DNA of 64,000 nucleotides from an uncultured Flavobacteriaceae bacterium (GCA_947488345.1 CANKZQ010000001.1:1315501-1379500), one strand, 5' to 3'; positions 15,448 to 25,022 are shown, counted from the stretch's first letter. Notes: generated by a model from the sequence alone, not told the origin. Numbers and translations: made by a program.

Positions 15448-17580
15448 ATGAAAAGAATACAAACGTTTATGAAGAAAAATTATAAGTTTTTAATACCAGT
15501 GGTATTATTAGCAGGGATTTTATTGAGTTTTCAAATAAAAAAACAACCCGATCCTGAAAAAGATAAAATATTAGTCGGTTTAATTAGATATGCCTTAACC
15601 CAAGGTCACTACGAACCTCAAGATATGAATGACCAATTTTCTGAAGCTGTTTTTGAGGATTTCATAACTGGACTAGATCCAACGAAAAGATTTTTCACCA
15701 AAGAAGATATTGATCAATTTTCTTATTATCAAACGAAAATAGACGATCAAATTAAAAGTGAAGATCTTACGTTTTATAACACAGTATATTCACGTTTTGC
15801 CGTGCGCTTGAGAGAAGCTCGCGGATTTTATAAAGACATCTTAAAAACGCCTTTCGATTTTGATAAGGAGGAGTCGTTAAATGTTGATTATGAGATAAAG
15901 CCATATGCCAAAAACCAAACAGAATTAATTGGGTATTGGAAAAAACAGTTAAAGCTTAATACACTAAGTCGTTTACATTCGAAGCTAGAATTAGAAAAAG
16001 ACAAAAAGAAGGAAGATGCTTCGTATGAGATGAAATCATTTGCCCAATTAGAAGAAGATGCGAGAGTTGCTACCATGAAGAGTACAGAAGATTTCTTTAA
16101 TTTCATGGATGATTTAGATGATACAGATTGGTTCTCAGTTTTTATCAATAGTATTTCTACTGGCTTTGACCCACACACATCATACCTCGCACCGAGAATT
16201 AAAAAGAAATTCGATATTGATATCGCAGGAAAGTTAGAAGGTATTGGTGCGCGATTATATATTAAAGATGACTTTACAACAGTGTCTGAATTAGTTTCTG
16301 GAGGTCCTGCCTGGAGAGCTGGTGAATTAGAAGTTGGTGATGTTATTTTAAAAGTGGCTCAAGCTGATGCTGAACCTCTTGATATTGTTGGTATGCGTTT
16401 AGATGATGCTATCGAGTTTATTAAAGGAAAAAAAGGTACAGAAGTGCGATTAACAGTTAGAAAAATTGACGGTACTTCTAAAGTCATTTCTATAATTAGA
16501 GATGTGGTAGAATTAGACGAAACTTTTGCCAAGACTTCAATAGTTAAAAAAGACGAAAGAACGTTTGGTTTAATCAATCTTCCAAAATTTTACATCGACT
16601 TTAGTGAACAAAACTTTAGAAACTCAGCGACAGATATGGCCCGTGAGATTCAACGCATGAAAGAAGAGAAGGTAGAAGGTCTTTTAATTGACTTGAGGAA
16701 TAACGGAGGTGGATCTCTTGAAACAGCTATTGCCATTGCTGGTTTGTTTATTGAAGAAGGACCTGTGGTACAAGTAAAATATAGAGAAAGTGCTCCTAGA
16801 ATAAGAAAAGATAAAGATTTAGAAATTCGTTGGGATAAACCACTGGTAATTTTGGTAAATGAACTCTCTGCTTCGGCTTCGGAAATTTTTGCCGCCGCAA
16901 TGCAAGATTACAATAGAGCTGTTATTATTGGAAGCAAGCAAACGTTTGGAAAAGGTACCGTTCAAAATTTATTGCCATTGAATAATTACGTAAAGTATGA
17001 TAAGGATTTAGGAGCTTTAAAAATGACCATTCAAAAGTTTTACAGAGTGAATGGAGGTTCTACACAGCTAAAAGGAGTAGCATCAGATATTGCAATGCCA
17101 ACGAGATATTCGTATTTAGACGTTGGTGAACGTGATGAAGAAAATCCGTTACAATGGGATAAAATTGAAAAAGCATCCTATACAACATGGGATAAATACG
17201 AGAATTTTCATGAAGTTGTAAATAATAGTAAAAAGCGTATTGGTAGTAATCCTCACTTTAAATTGATCGATAAAAATGCGAAGTGGTTAAAAGAGGGGCA
17301 AGACGATTCTTTAGTAAGTTTGAACATCAGCGAATATCAAAAAGATATTGAAACAAGAACTGCTGAAAGTAAAGAATTTAGTTCGTTATATACCTATAGC
17401 AATAACTTAACTTTTAAATCTCCAAAATATGAATTGCCACTTATCAAAAATGATTCTATTTTGGCTAAGAAGAGAGATGTTTGGCATACCAATCTAACAA
17501 AAGATATTTATGTAGAAGAAGCACTCAATGTGTTGGCCGAATTAAAAGTAAAAAAGTACGTTAAGCTCGTTAAAAACTAA
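15448..17580 (+). CDS. prc: Tail-specific carboxy-terminal protease (S41A, Prc/CtpA)
   Basis: Periplasmic protease anchored by an N-terminal helix (FLIPVVLLAGILLSF). Order: N-terminal helical domain with LDPTKRFFTKEDIDQF; PDZ domain near residues 260-345 (LEGIGARLYIKDDFTTVSEL, GGPAWRAGELEVGDVILKVA); S41 core with LLIDLRNNGGGSLETAIAIA, the Ser of the S-A-S-A-S-E-I-F stretch in VNELSASASEIFAAAMQDY, and the Lys in SKQTFGKGTVQ; then the DUF3340-type C-terminal domain. 710 residues, normal. Substrates are probably envelope proteins with nonpolar C-termini. An in-frame ATG at 15469 (MKKNYKFLIP) may be the true start. Followed 21 bp later by an ABC permease gene. Confidence 0.94.
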   Translation: MKRIQTFMKKNYKFLIPVVLLAGILLSFQIKKQPDPEKDKILVGLIRYALTQGHYEPQDMNDQFSEAVFEDFITGLDPTKRFFTKEDIDQFSYYQTKIDDQIKSEDLTFYNTVYSRFAVRLREARGFYKDILKTPFDFDKEESLNVDYEIKPYAKNQTELIGYWKKQLKLNTLSRLHSKLELEKDKKKEDASYEMKSFAQLEEDARVATMKSTEDFFNFMDDLDDTDWFSVFINSISTGFDPHTSYLAPRIKKKFDIDIAGKLEGIGARLYIKDDFTTVSELVSGGPAWRAGELEVGDVILKVAQADAEPLDIVGMRLDDAIEFIKGKKGTEVRLTVRKIDGTSKVISIIRDVVELDETFAKTSIVKKDERTFGLINLPKFYIDFSEQNFRNSATDMAREIQRMKEEKVEGLLIDLRNNGGGSLETAIAIAGLFIEEGPVVQVKYRESAPRIRKDKDLEIRWDKPLVILVNELSASASEIFAAAMQDYNRAVIIGSKQTFGKGTVQNLLPLNNYVKYDKDLGALKMTIQKFYRVNGGSTQLKGVASDIAMPTRYSYLDVGERDEENPLQWDKIEKASYTTWDKYENFHEVVNNSKKRIGSNPHFKLIDKNAKWLKEGQDDSLVSLNISEYQKDIETRTAESKEFSSLYTYSNNLTFKSPKYELPLIKNDSILAKKRDVWHTNLTKDIYVEEALNVLAELKVKKYVKLVKN

Positions 17581-17601
17581 TCAGTTTATATACATTTATT
17601 A

Positions 17602-18684
17602 GTGTCAAATTCACTTACACAATTAGCCCTGAAGAAGTTTAAAAAAAACCGCTCAGGGCTTTTTAGCTTTTGGTATATTGTACTTTGCGGAATTATTGCT
17701 GTGTTTGCTTATGTATTTACACCTGATGATTCTAGTAATGCCAATCAAATGCATTTAGAAATACATTCTAAAAAACCTGGATTTACGGTTCAAATGCTTA
17801 CACTTCCTGCACAAGAAGTTTCAAAACAATCGTTCTTCTCAAAATTATTTTTTGGCAATAAGAATAGCGTTACAGAAATTCCCATTATATCTTATAACAT
17901 CACTGAGAATTCACTTGAAATTGTGCCGTATAGCGAAGGGAGCATTCAGAAACTTGTAAAAAAGTATCCTCTTACTACTTTTAAAAATGACCCTACTCAG
18001 TATATCACACAGAAAAAGTTTTTGTGGGGAACAGATAAATACGGAAGAGACCTCTTAAGTAGAATGCTCATTGGTACTCGAATTTCCTTTTTTATAGGTT
18101 TTATTGCTGTTTTTATTTCCTTAGTGATAGGCATCACAATTGGCTCTATTGCTGGTTATTTTGGCGGAAAAGTAGATACTTTTATTATGTGGCTTATTAA
18201 TATAACCTGGTCTATTCCAACCTTATTATTAGTAATCGCCATCACCTTAGCACTCGGCAAGGGTTTTTGGCAAGTTTTTGTCGCCGTTGGACTTACCATG
18301 TGGGTTGAAGTTGCCCGTGTTGTGCGTGGTCAAATAATGACCACCAAACAGCAACAATATGTAGAGGCTGCCAAAGCCTTAGGTTTTTCGAATACTCGTA
18401 TTATTTTGAGGCATATTTTACCGAATATTTTGGCCCCAATTATTGTAATATCTGCGGCTAATTTTGCCGCGGCCATTCTTATAGAAAGTGGACTCAGCTT
18501 TTTAGGAATCGGTGCGCAACCTCCAACTCCATCTTGGGGTGCTATGATCAAAGATCACTACAGTTATATCATTCTTGGAAAAGCATATTTAGCCATTATT
18601 CCAGGGCTGGCAATTATGAGTTTAGTTATGGCCTTTATGCTCATTGGCAATGCCTTGCGTGACGCTTTAGATGTTCGGAATTAA
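17602..18684 (+). CDS. ABC transporter permease (peptide/nickel type, OppC/DppC-like)
   Basis: Inner-membrane permease of the oligopeptide importer class. One N-terminal helix (FWYIVLCGIIAVFAYVFTP) is followed by an unusually long periplasmic segment (residues ~40-130), then WGTDKYGRDLLSRMLIGTRI and five helices with the permease signature EAAKALGFSNTRIILRHILP and GLSFLGIGAQPPTPSWG. 360 residues. It starts with GTG. No partner permease, ATPase or binding protein is adjacent, so it is an orphan subunit here; separated opp genes are not rare in Bacteroidota. It may be read through from prc. Confidence 0.88.
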   Translation: MSNSLTQLALKKFKKNRSGLFSFWYIVLCGIIAVFAYVFTPDDSSNANQMHLEIHSKKPGFTVQMLTLPAQEVSKQSFFSKLFFGNKNSVTEIPIISYNITENSLEIVPYSEGSIQKLVKKYPLTTFKNDPTQYITQKKFLWGTDKYGRDLLSRMLIGTRISFFIGFIAVFISLVIGITIGSIAGYFGGKVDTFIMWLINITWSIPTLLLVIAITLALGKGFWQVFVAVGLTMWVEVARVVRGQIMTTKQQQYVEAAKALGFSNTRIILRHILPNILAPIIVISAANFAAAILIESGLSFLGIGAQPPTPSWGAMIKDHYSYIILGKAYLAIIPGLAIMSLVMAFMLIGNALRDALDVRN

Positions 18685-18752
18685 CTATTAATTTCAATAT
18701 TACCTTTCGACTTTTAATCCTTGATTTTTAGGCTCTATGACCACTTTTATTT

Positions 18753-18760
18753 TACCTTTG
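18753..18760 (+). promoter_or_regulatory. TAnnTTTG box directly before tilS
   Basis: TACCTTTG, exact consensus, ending 8 bp before the GTG at 18769. Expected transcription start is at or next to the GTG. Confidence 0.5.
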
Positions 18761-18768
18761 TTACTCTT

Positions 18769-20091
18769 GTGCTAATTCGTCTAAAAAAACATATCGAAAC
18801 TAATTTTTCTTTTTTGAAAGAGAAAAAAATCATAGTTGCCATTTCTGGTGGTATCGATAGTGTTGTGCTTGCCCATTTATTACAACAGTTGAAATTTGAA
18901 ATTTCTTTAGCACATTGTAATTTTCGCTTACGCGGAAAAGCATCTGATGAAGATCAAGTTTTCGTTGAGGCATTGGCAAACCAATTGAATCTCCCTTTTT
19001 TTACAATTGCTTTTGAAACGTTGGATTACGCGGATAAGAACGGTGTTTCGACCCAAATGGCAGCACGCGAATTACGCTATCGCTGGTTCGAAAAAATACG
19101 TCGAGAAAACGAGCTAGATTATATTGCCACCGCACATCATTTAGACGATGATTTAGAAACTTTTTTAATCAATTTTACGAGAGGTACAGGGTTAAATGGT
19201 TTAACAGGTATTCCGTCACTAAACAATAAAGTCATTCGCCCACTATTACCTTTTTCAAAAGAAACTATAGAAAAGTATGGTCATGAAAATAATATTGAAT
19301 GGCGCGAAGATGCTTCCAATTCAAAAACAGCATATCAACGCAATGAATTTCGACATAAAGTGATTCCTATATTAAAAAAAATGAATCCCAACTTACTTGT
19401 ATCCTTTCAGAAAACAACCTCCTATTTACAAGAAAGTCAGGGTATTATTGATGATACGATTACCAAACTAAAAAAAGAACTTTTTGTTACCATCCGATCA
19501 GGGGTTCAACAAATTGACATAGAAAAGCTTAAAAACCGAAAGAACTCGAAGGCCTATTTATTTGAATTACTCAAAGAATATAGTTTTACGGAGTGGAATG
19601 ATGTCACAGATTTAATGTATGCTCAATCTGGCAAAGTCATCTATAGCAATACACATCGGTTAATCAAAGATAGAGATCATTTTTTATTAGAATCTATTGG
19701 TGATAAAGACCCAACAGCTCATTTTCAAATTTCAAAAGGACAAACAACCTTAGCTCTAGAAAACTTTAAGCTTCAACTAACGACAAGCGACGTTTCAATA
19801 GAAAATGAATCGAAAAATAGTATTCAAGTCGATGCTGAGACATTAGAATTTCCGTTGACCTTGAGGAAATGGAATGCGGGTGATTATTTTTATCCTTTTG
19901 GAATGAAAGGAAAGAAAAAAATAAGCAAGTTTTTTAAAGATGAAAAATTATCTTTAATCGAAAAAGAAAAGGCTTGGTTATTATGCTCTAAAAATGACAT
20001 CGTTTGGATTGTAAATCGCCGATTAGATGATAGGTTTAAGGTTACAGATGCCACACAAAAAACAATACAAATAGCATATATTGAAGACTAA
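18769..20091 (+). CDS. tilS: tRNA(Ile)-lysidine synthase
   Basis: Converts C34 of tRNA-Ile(CAU) to lysidine so that it decodes AUA. PP-loop motif IIVAISGGIDSVVLAHLLQQ, then AHCNFRLRGKASDEDQ, STQMAARELRYRWFE, TAHHLDDDLETFLINFTRGT and GLTGIP, all TilS hallmarks, plus a C-terminal substrate-binding domain (LRKWNAGDYFYPFGMKGKKK). I choose the GTG at 18769 (reads VLIRLKKHIETNF) rather than the TTG at 18721 because homologues begin at this point and a consensus -7 box occupies 18753-18760, inside the longer frame. 440 residues. Confidence 0.95.
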   Translation: MLIRLKKHIETNFSFLKEKKIIVAISGGIDSVVLAHLLQQLKFEISLAHCNFRLRGKASDEDQVFVEALANQLNLPFFTIAFETLDYADKNGVSTQMAARELRYRWFEKIRRENELDYIATAHHLDDDLETFLINFTRGTGLNGLTGIPSLNNKVIRPLLPFSKETIEKYGHENNIEWREDASNSKTAYQRNEFRHKVIPILKKMNPNLLVSFQKTTSYLQESQGIIDDTITKLKKELFVTIRSGVQQIDIEKLKNRKNSKAYLFELLKEYSFTEWNDVTDLMYAQSGKVIYSNTHRLIKDRDHFLLESIGDKDPTAHFQISKGQTTLALENFKLQLTTSDVSIENESKNSIQVDAETLEFPLTLRKWNAGDYFYPFGMKGKKKISKFFKDEKLSLIEKEKAWLLCSKNDIVWIVNRRLDDRFKVTDATQKTIQIAYIED

Positions 20092-20127
20092 ACTTTCAAT
20101 ATATCATACTAATATCAACTTTCAATT

Positions 20128-21072
20128 ATGGATAAAAAAATTGAAAATCAAGTACAACAATTAAAAGAGAAATACGACGCTATTGGTCAAGATTTAGAAA
20201 CACATCTTGATGGTTTATTGCAAAGTAAACCAAGTACGTATTGGGATTATATTCAAACGGATGCTTTGCTCAATTTACAAACTCAGAGAACCTTACTACC
20301 TGACGAAATGGTATTTATCATGTACCATCAAATCAACGAGCTCATTTTTAAAATGATTCTTTGGGAAATCGATCAAATTTCTCATCATGAAGAGTTGTCA
20401 ACCTCATTTTTTGTAGCGCGCTTAAAACGTATTAGTCGCTATTTTGATATGCTGAGCCAATCATTTACCATCATGGGAGATGGTATGGAAATCGATCAAT
20501 ATATCAAATTTAGAGACACCTTAACGCCTGCTAGTGGATTTCAAAGTGCACAATATAGAATGATCGAATTTTGTTCTACCGAACTCATTAACCTCATAGA
20601 CTATAGATTTAGAAAAACTATTAATAGAGATACACCTTTTGAGCATGCTTTTGAACACTTATATTGGCAGGCCGCTGGTAAAGATTATAAAACAGGAGAA
20701 AAGTCTTATTTACTAGAACAATTCGAAGAAAAATATAAAAATAAGTTTCTCAGAATGATGAAAGAATACAATACCATCAACCTCTGGACTAAATTCAAAT
20801 CACTTCCCGTGAAGGATCAACAAAATATTGATTTACAAAATGAAATGCGACACTACGATCATACTGTAAATGTTCTTTGGGTAATGGCGCATTATGGAGC
20901 TGCCGAAAAATATATTGGTAGTGGTGATATTGAAGCAACCGGTGGTAGTGAATGGCAAAAATATATGCATCCAAGGTATCAACGTCGTATCTTTTTTCCA
21001 GATCTTTGGTCAATAGAAGAACTGGAAAATTGGGGTGTTGATAATCTAACATCTCATAAAATATTGTCTTAA
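20128..21072 (+). CDS. Tryptophan 2,3-dioxygenase family haem protein
   Basis: Family catalyses oxidative ring opening of L-tryptophan to N-formylkynurenine with a haem b. Matches include YHQINELIFKMILWEIDQIS, KFRDTLTPASGFQSAQYRMI and the C-terminal GGSEWQKYMHPRYQRRIFFP. His255 in VMAHYG aligns with the haem-ligand region by position. Against classical enzymes there is an extra stretch (AAEKYIGSGDIEA) before the substrate-binding glycine loop. 314 residues. No other kynurenine pathway gene is nearby; it is followed instead by a terminator and by envelope genes. Substrate could differ from tryptophan, so I give no symbol. Confidence 0.88.
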   Translation: MDKKIENQVQQLKEKYDAIGQDLETHLDGLLQSKPSTYWDYIQTDALLNLQTQRTLLPDEMVFIMYHQINELIFKMILWEIDQISHHEELSTSFFVARLKRISRYFDMLSQSFTIMGDGMEIDQYIKFRDTLTPASGFQSAQYRMIEFCSTELINLIDYRFRKTINRDTPFEHAFEHLYWQAAGKDYKTGEKSYLLEQFEEKYKNKFLRMMKEYNTINLWTKFKSLPVKDQQNIDLQNEMRHYDHTVNVLWVMAHYGAAEKYIGSGDIEATGGSEWQKYMHPRYQRRIFFPDLWSIEELENWGVDNLTSHKILS

Positions 21073-21131
21073 GGTTTTCGTTGTATTAACATCCGTTTTA
21101 AAGATGTTACCTAAAAAAATATAGTGTATAT

Positions 21132-21165
21132 AAACTCCTTAAAAACAGTATTTTTAGGGAGTTTG
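21132..21165 (+). terminator. Intrinsic terminator after the dioxygenase gene
   Basis: A stem of about 14 pairs (one G-T) between AAACTCCTTAAAAA and TTTTTAGGGAGTTT around a 5-nt loop, followed by T-rich GTTATTTTT. The T-rich tail doubles as the promoter box of the next gene (21167-21174). Confidence 0.75.
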
Positions 21166-21166
21166 T

Positions 21167-21174
21167 TATTTTTG
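21167..21174 (+). promoter_or_regulatory. TAnnTTTG -7 promoter box of the DUF3108 gene
   Basis: TATTTTTG, exact consensus, placed in the T-rich tail of the preceding terminator; it predicts a leader of about 35 nt before the ATG at 21216. Confidence 0.55.
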
Positions 21175-21215
21175 GAACAGTAATTGTATTTTATCAATTG
21201 CTAAACATTAAAAAG

Positions 21216-21989
21216 ATGAAAAAAAAATTACTTGCCATACTATTGTTTACCACGGTTGTGGGCTTTGCTCAAACTGAGCCAAAAGCGTATAAAGCAGGTG
21301 AATGGTTAAAATTTAGAATTAGCTATAGTAACTTTTTAAACGCTGGTAACGCCACCATGCAGATCAAAGAATCAAATCATAATGGCAAAAAGGCGTTTCA
21401 CATTCAAGGTAAGGGAAAAACTACGGGTGTGATAAGCTGGTTTTTCAAGGTAAGAGATGATTATCAATCTTATTTTTATCAAGATAATATACAACCGTAT
21501 CGTTTTATCAGAAAAATAAATGAAGGCGGTTATAAAAAGAATAAAGAAATTTTATTCAATCATCAAACAAAAAATGCTACCGTAAAAGATTATAAGAAAA
21601 ATACCACAAAGAATTTCACTATTAATAGTGGAGTGCAAGATATGGTATCCACCTTGTATTATTTACGTGACAAGGATCTCACCAATATGAACGTCGGAGA
21701 TGAAATTTCATTGAGTATGTTTTTTGACGAAACAACGTACGGCTTCAAAATGCGTTATCTAGGCAGGGAAACAATCAAGACTAAATTTGGAAAAGTTAAA
21801 TCTTTAAAGTTTCGTCCCGTAGTTCAAGCAGGGCGCGTGTTTAAGGAAAAAGAAAGTTTAACCGTGTGGGTTACAGCAGATAAAAACAAAATACCTTTGC
21901 GCATTAAGGCCTCACTAGCTGTAGGGTCACTAAGAGCTGACTTAGATGCGTATAAGGGCTTAGCGAATTCATTTCCAATCATATTTTAA
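21216..21989 (+). CDS. DUF3108 family secreted protein
   Basis: Signal peptide MKKKLLAILLFTTVVGFAQ, then a beta-rich domain with YKAGEWLKFRISYSNFLNAG, FFKVRDDYQSYFYQDNIQPY and VWVTADKNKIPLRIKASLAV, which fits DUF3108, a periplasmic family in which a long beta-sheet wraps a hydrophobic groove. I start it at the ATG at 21216; the open frame extends to a TTG at 21198 inside the leader. 257 residues. It lies between the dioxygenase and an M23 lipoprotein; a role in envelope homeostasis is inference. Confidence 0.83.
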   Translation: MKKKLLAILLFTTVVGFAQTEPKAYKAGEWLKFRISYSNFLNAGNATMQIKESNHNGKKAFHIQGKGKTTGVISWFFKVRDDYQSYFYQDNIQPYRFIRKINEGGYKKNKEILFNHQTKNATVKDYKKNTTKNFTINSGVQDMVSTLYYLRDKDLTNMNVGDEISLSMFFDETTYGFKMRYLGRETIKTKFGKVKSLKFRPVVQAGRVFKEKESLTVWVTADKNKIPLRIKASLAVGSLRADLDAYKGLANSFPIIF

Positions 21990-22001
21990 CAAATAGGGTC
22001 T

Positions 22002-22031
22002 TTTGTCGTTTCATTAAAAATAGTAGATTTG
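22002..22031 (+). promoter_or_regulatory. Full -33/-7 promoter of the M23 lipoprotein gene
   Basis: TTTG at 22002-22005, an 18-bp spacer, then TAGATTTG at 22024-22031: the best full match in the window to the Bacteroidota TTTG/TAnnTTTG promoter. Transcription is predicted to start near 22038, 24 nt before the GTG at 22062. Confidence 0.65.
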
Positions 22032-22061
22032 TTCAGATATTTTTAAAATGAATTTGACATT

Positions 22062-23303
22062 GTGAAGCAGCTTATACCCCTACTACTCATACTAGTGCTC
22101 TTTTCTTGTAAAAAAAATGACGAGCAAATCCCAGCCGAACCAATAGCTAAAGCTGAACTTCCTAAAATTATAAGTAAATATGGCTATGTATTTAACGATT
22201 ATAAAGTCGTTGAGGACACCATAAGAAGTGGCGAAAGTTTTGGTGAAATATTAGATAGAAACCATGTTGAATACCCATTGGTGTATAAAATTGCTGAATC
22301 GGTTAAAGATACGTTCGATGTTCGAAGATTAAAGGCTGGTAAACCTTATACCATATTAGCTAAAAAAGATACCACCGAAAAAGCACAAGTATTTATTTAT
22401 CGACCAAATTTAAGTGAATATTTAGTGGTAGATTTTATCGACTCAATTCAAGCTTCAAACCATAAAAAGCCCATAAAAATTGTGGAGAGAACTGAAACAG
22501 GTATCATAAACGATTCTTTATCTTCCTTGTCTTTAGTGATAGACAGCAAAGGGCTAGATTATAATATTGTAAATGAAATGGCCGATATTTATGCCTGGAC
22601 CATCGATTTCTTTCACCTCCAGCAAGGTGATAGTTTTAAAATCATGTTCGAAGAAAAGTATGTAGATGATACGACCTATGTCGGTATTGGAAAAGTAAAA
22701 GCCGCCTACTTTGAGCATAAAAAAACTCCTTTTTATGCCTTCAACTATGTGACTGACTCGACTAAAAATGTATATGATTTTTATGATGATGAAGCTCATA
22801 ATTTGAGAAAACAATTTTTAAAAGCTCCCGTTAATTTTAGAAATGCTCGTATTTCGTCACGATATAATTTACGACGAAGAATTGCGCATTATGGGTATCG
22901 CGTCAAAGCACATAAAGGAACAGATTTTGCTGCTGCTCACGGTACACCTATTATTGCTACCGCAAACGGAACTGTTACCAAATCTGCCTATGCAAGAGGA
23001 AATGGTAATTATGTAAAAATTAAACACAACTCTACTTATAGTACGCAATACTTGCATATGTCTAAGAGAAAAGCAAGAGTAGGTGATTTTGTAAAACAAG
23101 GCGATGTTATTGGATATGTGGGTAACACCGGAAGCTCTGCCGGAAACCATGTGTGCTATCGTTTTTGGAAGCATGGTAGACAAGTCGATCCGTTAAGAGA
23201 AAAATTACCTTCTGCCGAACCTATCAAAGAAGAAATAAAAGATGATTTCTTAACTTATATTGTTCCGTTTAAAGATAGTCTCGATAACGTTATCGTAAAA
23301 TAA
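22062..23303 (+). CDS. M23 family peptidoglycan metallopeptidase, lipoprotein
   Basis: Envelope lipoprotein (MKQLIPLLLILVLFSCKKND, lipid Cys16). Residues ~40-260 form two substrate-blocking/OapA-like regions, as in ShyA/MepM-type enzymes; residues ~270-380 are the LytM domain. Zinc and catalytic residues: H284 and D288 in AHKGTDFAAAHGTPI, H332 in TQYLHMS, and H363 in NHVCYRFWKHGRQVDPL. The usual HxH is HxC here (Cys365), which I believe is typical of this flavobacterial subgroup; Cys may replace His as ligand. 413 residues. GTG start, directly giving the signal peptide. Likely cuts cross-links during cell-wall growth. Confidence 0.92.
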   Translation: MKQLIPLLLILVLFSCKKNDEQIPAEPIAKAELPKIISKYGYVFNDYKVVEDTIRSGESFGEILDRNHVEYPLVYKIAESVKDTFDVRRLKAGKPYTILAKKDTTEKAQVFIYRPNLSEYLVVDFIDSIQASNHKKPIKIVERTETGIINDSLSSLSLVIDSKGLDYNIVNEMADIYAWTIDFFHLQQGDSFKIMFEEKYVDDTTYVGIGKVKAAYFEHKKTPFYAFNYVTDSTKNVYDFYDDEAHNLRKQFLKAPVNFRNARISSRYNLRRRIAHYGYRVKAHKGTDFAAAHGTPIIATANGTVTKSAYARGNGNYVKIKHNSTYSTQYLHMSKRKARVGDFVKQGDVIGYVGNTGSSAGNHVCYRFWKHGRQVDPLREKLPSAEPIKEEIKDDFLTYIVPFKDSLDNVIVK

Positions 23304-23339
23304 TGCTACGATCTTATCGGATGCTTCTTTTAAATATTC

Positions 23340-23347
23340 TACTTTTG
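23340..23347 (+). promoter_or_regulatory. TAnnTTTG -7 promoter box of pgi
   Basis: TACTTTTG, exact consensus, 21 bp upstream of the pgi ATG. Confidence 0.55.
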
Positions 23348-23368
23348 AGGCAGTAAAACTGCAGTACA

Positions 23369-24934
23369 ATGTCTTTAAAGAAAATCGACCCAACCACAAC
23401 CGTCGCTTGGAAAAAACTCACCGCTCATTTTGAGGAAATAAAAGAAGTGCAAATGCCATCACTTTTTGTGAAAGATGAGTCTAGAAAAGAAACGTTTTCG
23501 GCTTGTGTGGGAGATGTAGATCTCGATTATTCTAAAAACAGAATGACCGAAGACACCTTGAAATACTTACTCGAACTAGCGCAAGAGGTCGATTTAAAAG
23601 ATGGTATTCAGCAATTATTCTCTGGTAAAAAAATAAACGCCACTGAAAATCGAGCGGTTCTGCATACTGCTTTGAGAAACAAATCAGGTAAATCGGTCTT
23701 AGTAGAAGGGCAAGATGTAATGCCAGAAGTTAAGAAATCGTTAAGTAAAATGAAATCTTTTTCAGATGCCATTATTTCTGGAACATTGAAAGGGTATACT
23801 CAGAAGGCTTTTACCGATGTTGTAAATATTGGAATCGGCGGTTCTGACCTTGGTCCAAGAATGGTCGTAGAGGCTCTTCCATTCTATGCCAATCATTTAA
23901 AAACACATTTCATTTCAAATATTGATGGAGATCATGTTGCCGAAATCCTAAAAGGGTTGGACCCCGAAACAACGTTGTTCGTGATTGTTTCAAAAACATT
24001 TACCACGCAAGAAACATTAACAAATGCTCAAACGGTAAAAAAGTGGTTTTTGAAATCGGCATCCGAAAAGGATATCAAGCATAATTTTGTTGCTGTCTCG
24101 ACCAATCTAGAAAAAGTAAGCGCTTTCGGTATCGACAGTGCTCACATTTTTACAATGTGGGATTGGGTTGGCGGTCGTTATTCTATGTGGAGTGCCGTCG
24201 GTTTATCGATATGTTTAGCCATTGGGTTCAAAAATTTTGATGATTTTTTGAGCGGTGCTTATATGGTCGATCAACATTTTGAATCTACTTCATTTGACCA
24301 AAACTTACCGGTAATTTTAGCCCTAATTAGCGTTTGGTATAATAACTTTTTCAATACTGAAAGTGAGGTTGTAATTCCATTTTCTCAATACATGAGCCAG
24401 TTGGTTCCCTATTTACAGCAACTCTCTATGGAAAGCAACGGGAAAGCGGTCGATCGTAACGGGAAAGATGTTCACTATCAAACAGGTAACATAATTTGGG
24501 GTAATACAGGTACCAATGTACAACATGCTTTTATGCAATTAGTACACCAGGGTACAAAGTTAATTCCAGTTGATTTTATTGGATTTTCTCAACCGTTACA
24601 TGGCAATGAAGAACATCATGAAAAGTTAATGGCAAATTTTTATGCCCAGTCTGAAGCTTTATGCTTTGGCAAATCTAAAGAGCAGGTACATTTAGAGTTG
24701 AAGTTTGCAAATAAATTAGACGCAATAGGTACCTTGCTACCCTATAAAGTATTTGAAGGCAACAGACCTTCAAATACGATTGTAATAAAAAAACTATCTC
24801 CTTATTCATTAGGAAGTCTAATTGCTATTTACGAACACAAGACATTTACCCAAGGTTACCTCTGGAATATTTTTAGTTTTGATCAATTTGGAGTTGAATT
24901 AGGTAAAGAAATGGCGAATAAAAGACTCTCTTAG
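23369..24934 (+). CDS. pgi: Glucose-6-phosphate isomerase
   Basis: Interconverts glucose 6-phosphate and fructose 6-phosphate in glycolysis and gluconeogenesis. Hallmarks: NIGIGGSDLGPRMVVEAL, FVIVSKTFTTQETLTNAQT, WDWVGGRYSMWSAVGLSI, MESNGKAVDRNGKDVHYQTG (Glu active site), NVQHAFMQLVHQGTKLIPVD (His active site) and the C-terminal YEHKTFTQGYLWNIFSFDQF with the catalytic Lys. 521 residues, slightly shorter than the E. coli enzyme but complete. It has its own promoter and is followed by two promoter boxes for the next gene. Confidence 0.97.
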   Translation: MSLKKIDPTTTVAWKKLTAHFEEIKEVQMPSLFVKDESRKETFSACVGDVDLDYSKNRMTEDTLKYLLELAQEVDLKDGIQQLFSGKKINATENRAVLHTALRNKSGKSVLVEGQDVMPEVKKSLSKMKSFSDAIISGTLKGYTQKAFTDVVNIGIGGSDLGPRMVVEALPFYANHLKTHFISNIDGDHVAEILKGLDPETTLFVIVSKTFTTQETLTNAQTVKKWFLKSASEKDIKHNFVAVSTNLEKVSAFGIDSAHIFTMWDWVGGRYSMWSAVGLSICLAIGFKNFDDFLSGAYMVDQHFESTSFDQNLPVILALISVWYNNFFNTESEVVIPFSQYMSQLVPYLQQLSMESNGKAVDRNGKDVHYQTGNIIWGNTGTNVQHAFMQLVHQGTKLIPVDFIGFSQPLHGNEEHHEKLMANFYAQSEALCFGKSKEQVHLELKFANKLDAIGTLLPYKVFEGNRPSNTIVIKKLSPYSLGSLIAIYEHKTFTQGYLWNIFSFDQFGVELGKEMANKRLS

Positions 24935-25022
24935 TCTTTTCATACTACTTATATTGTTGACTTCTAGTACTAATGTTGATAAGTTGGGTTCTTCATCCTT
25001 GTAAAAAACATACAATTTTACA

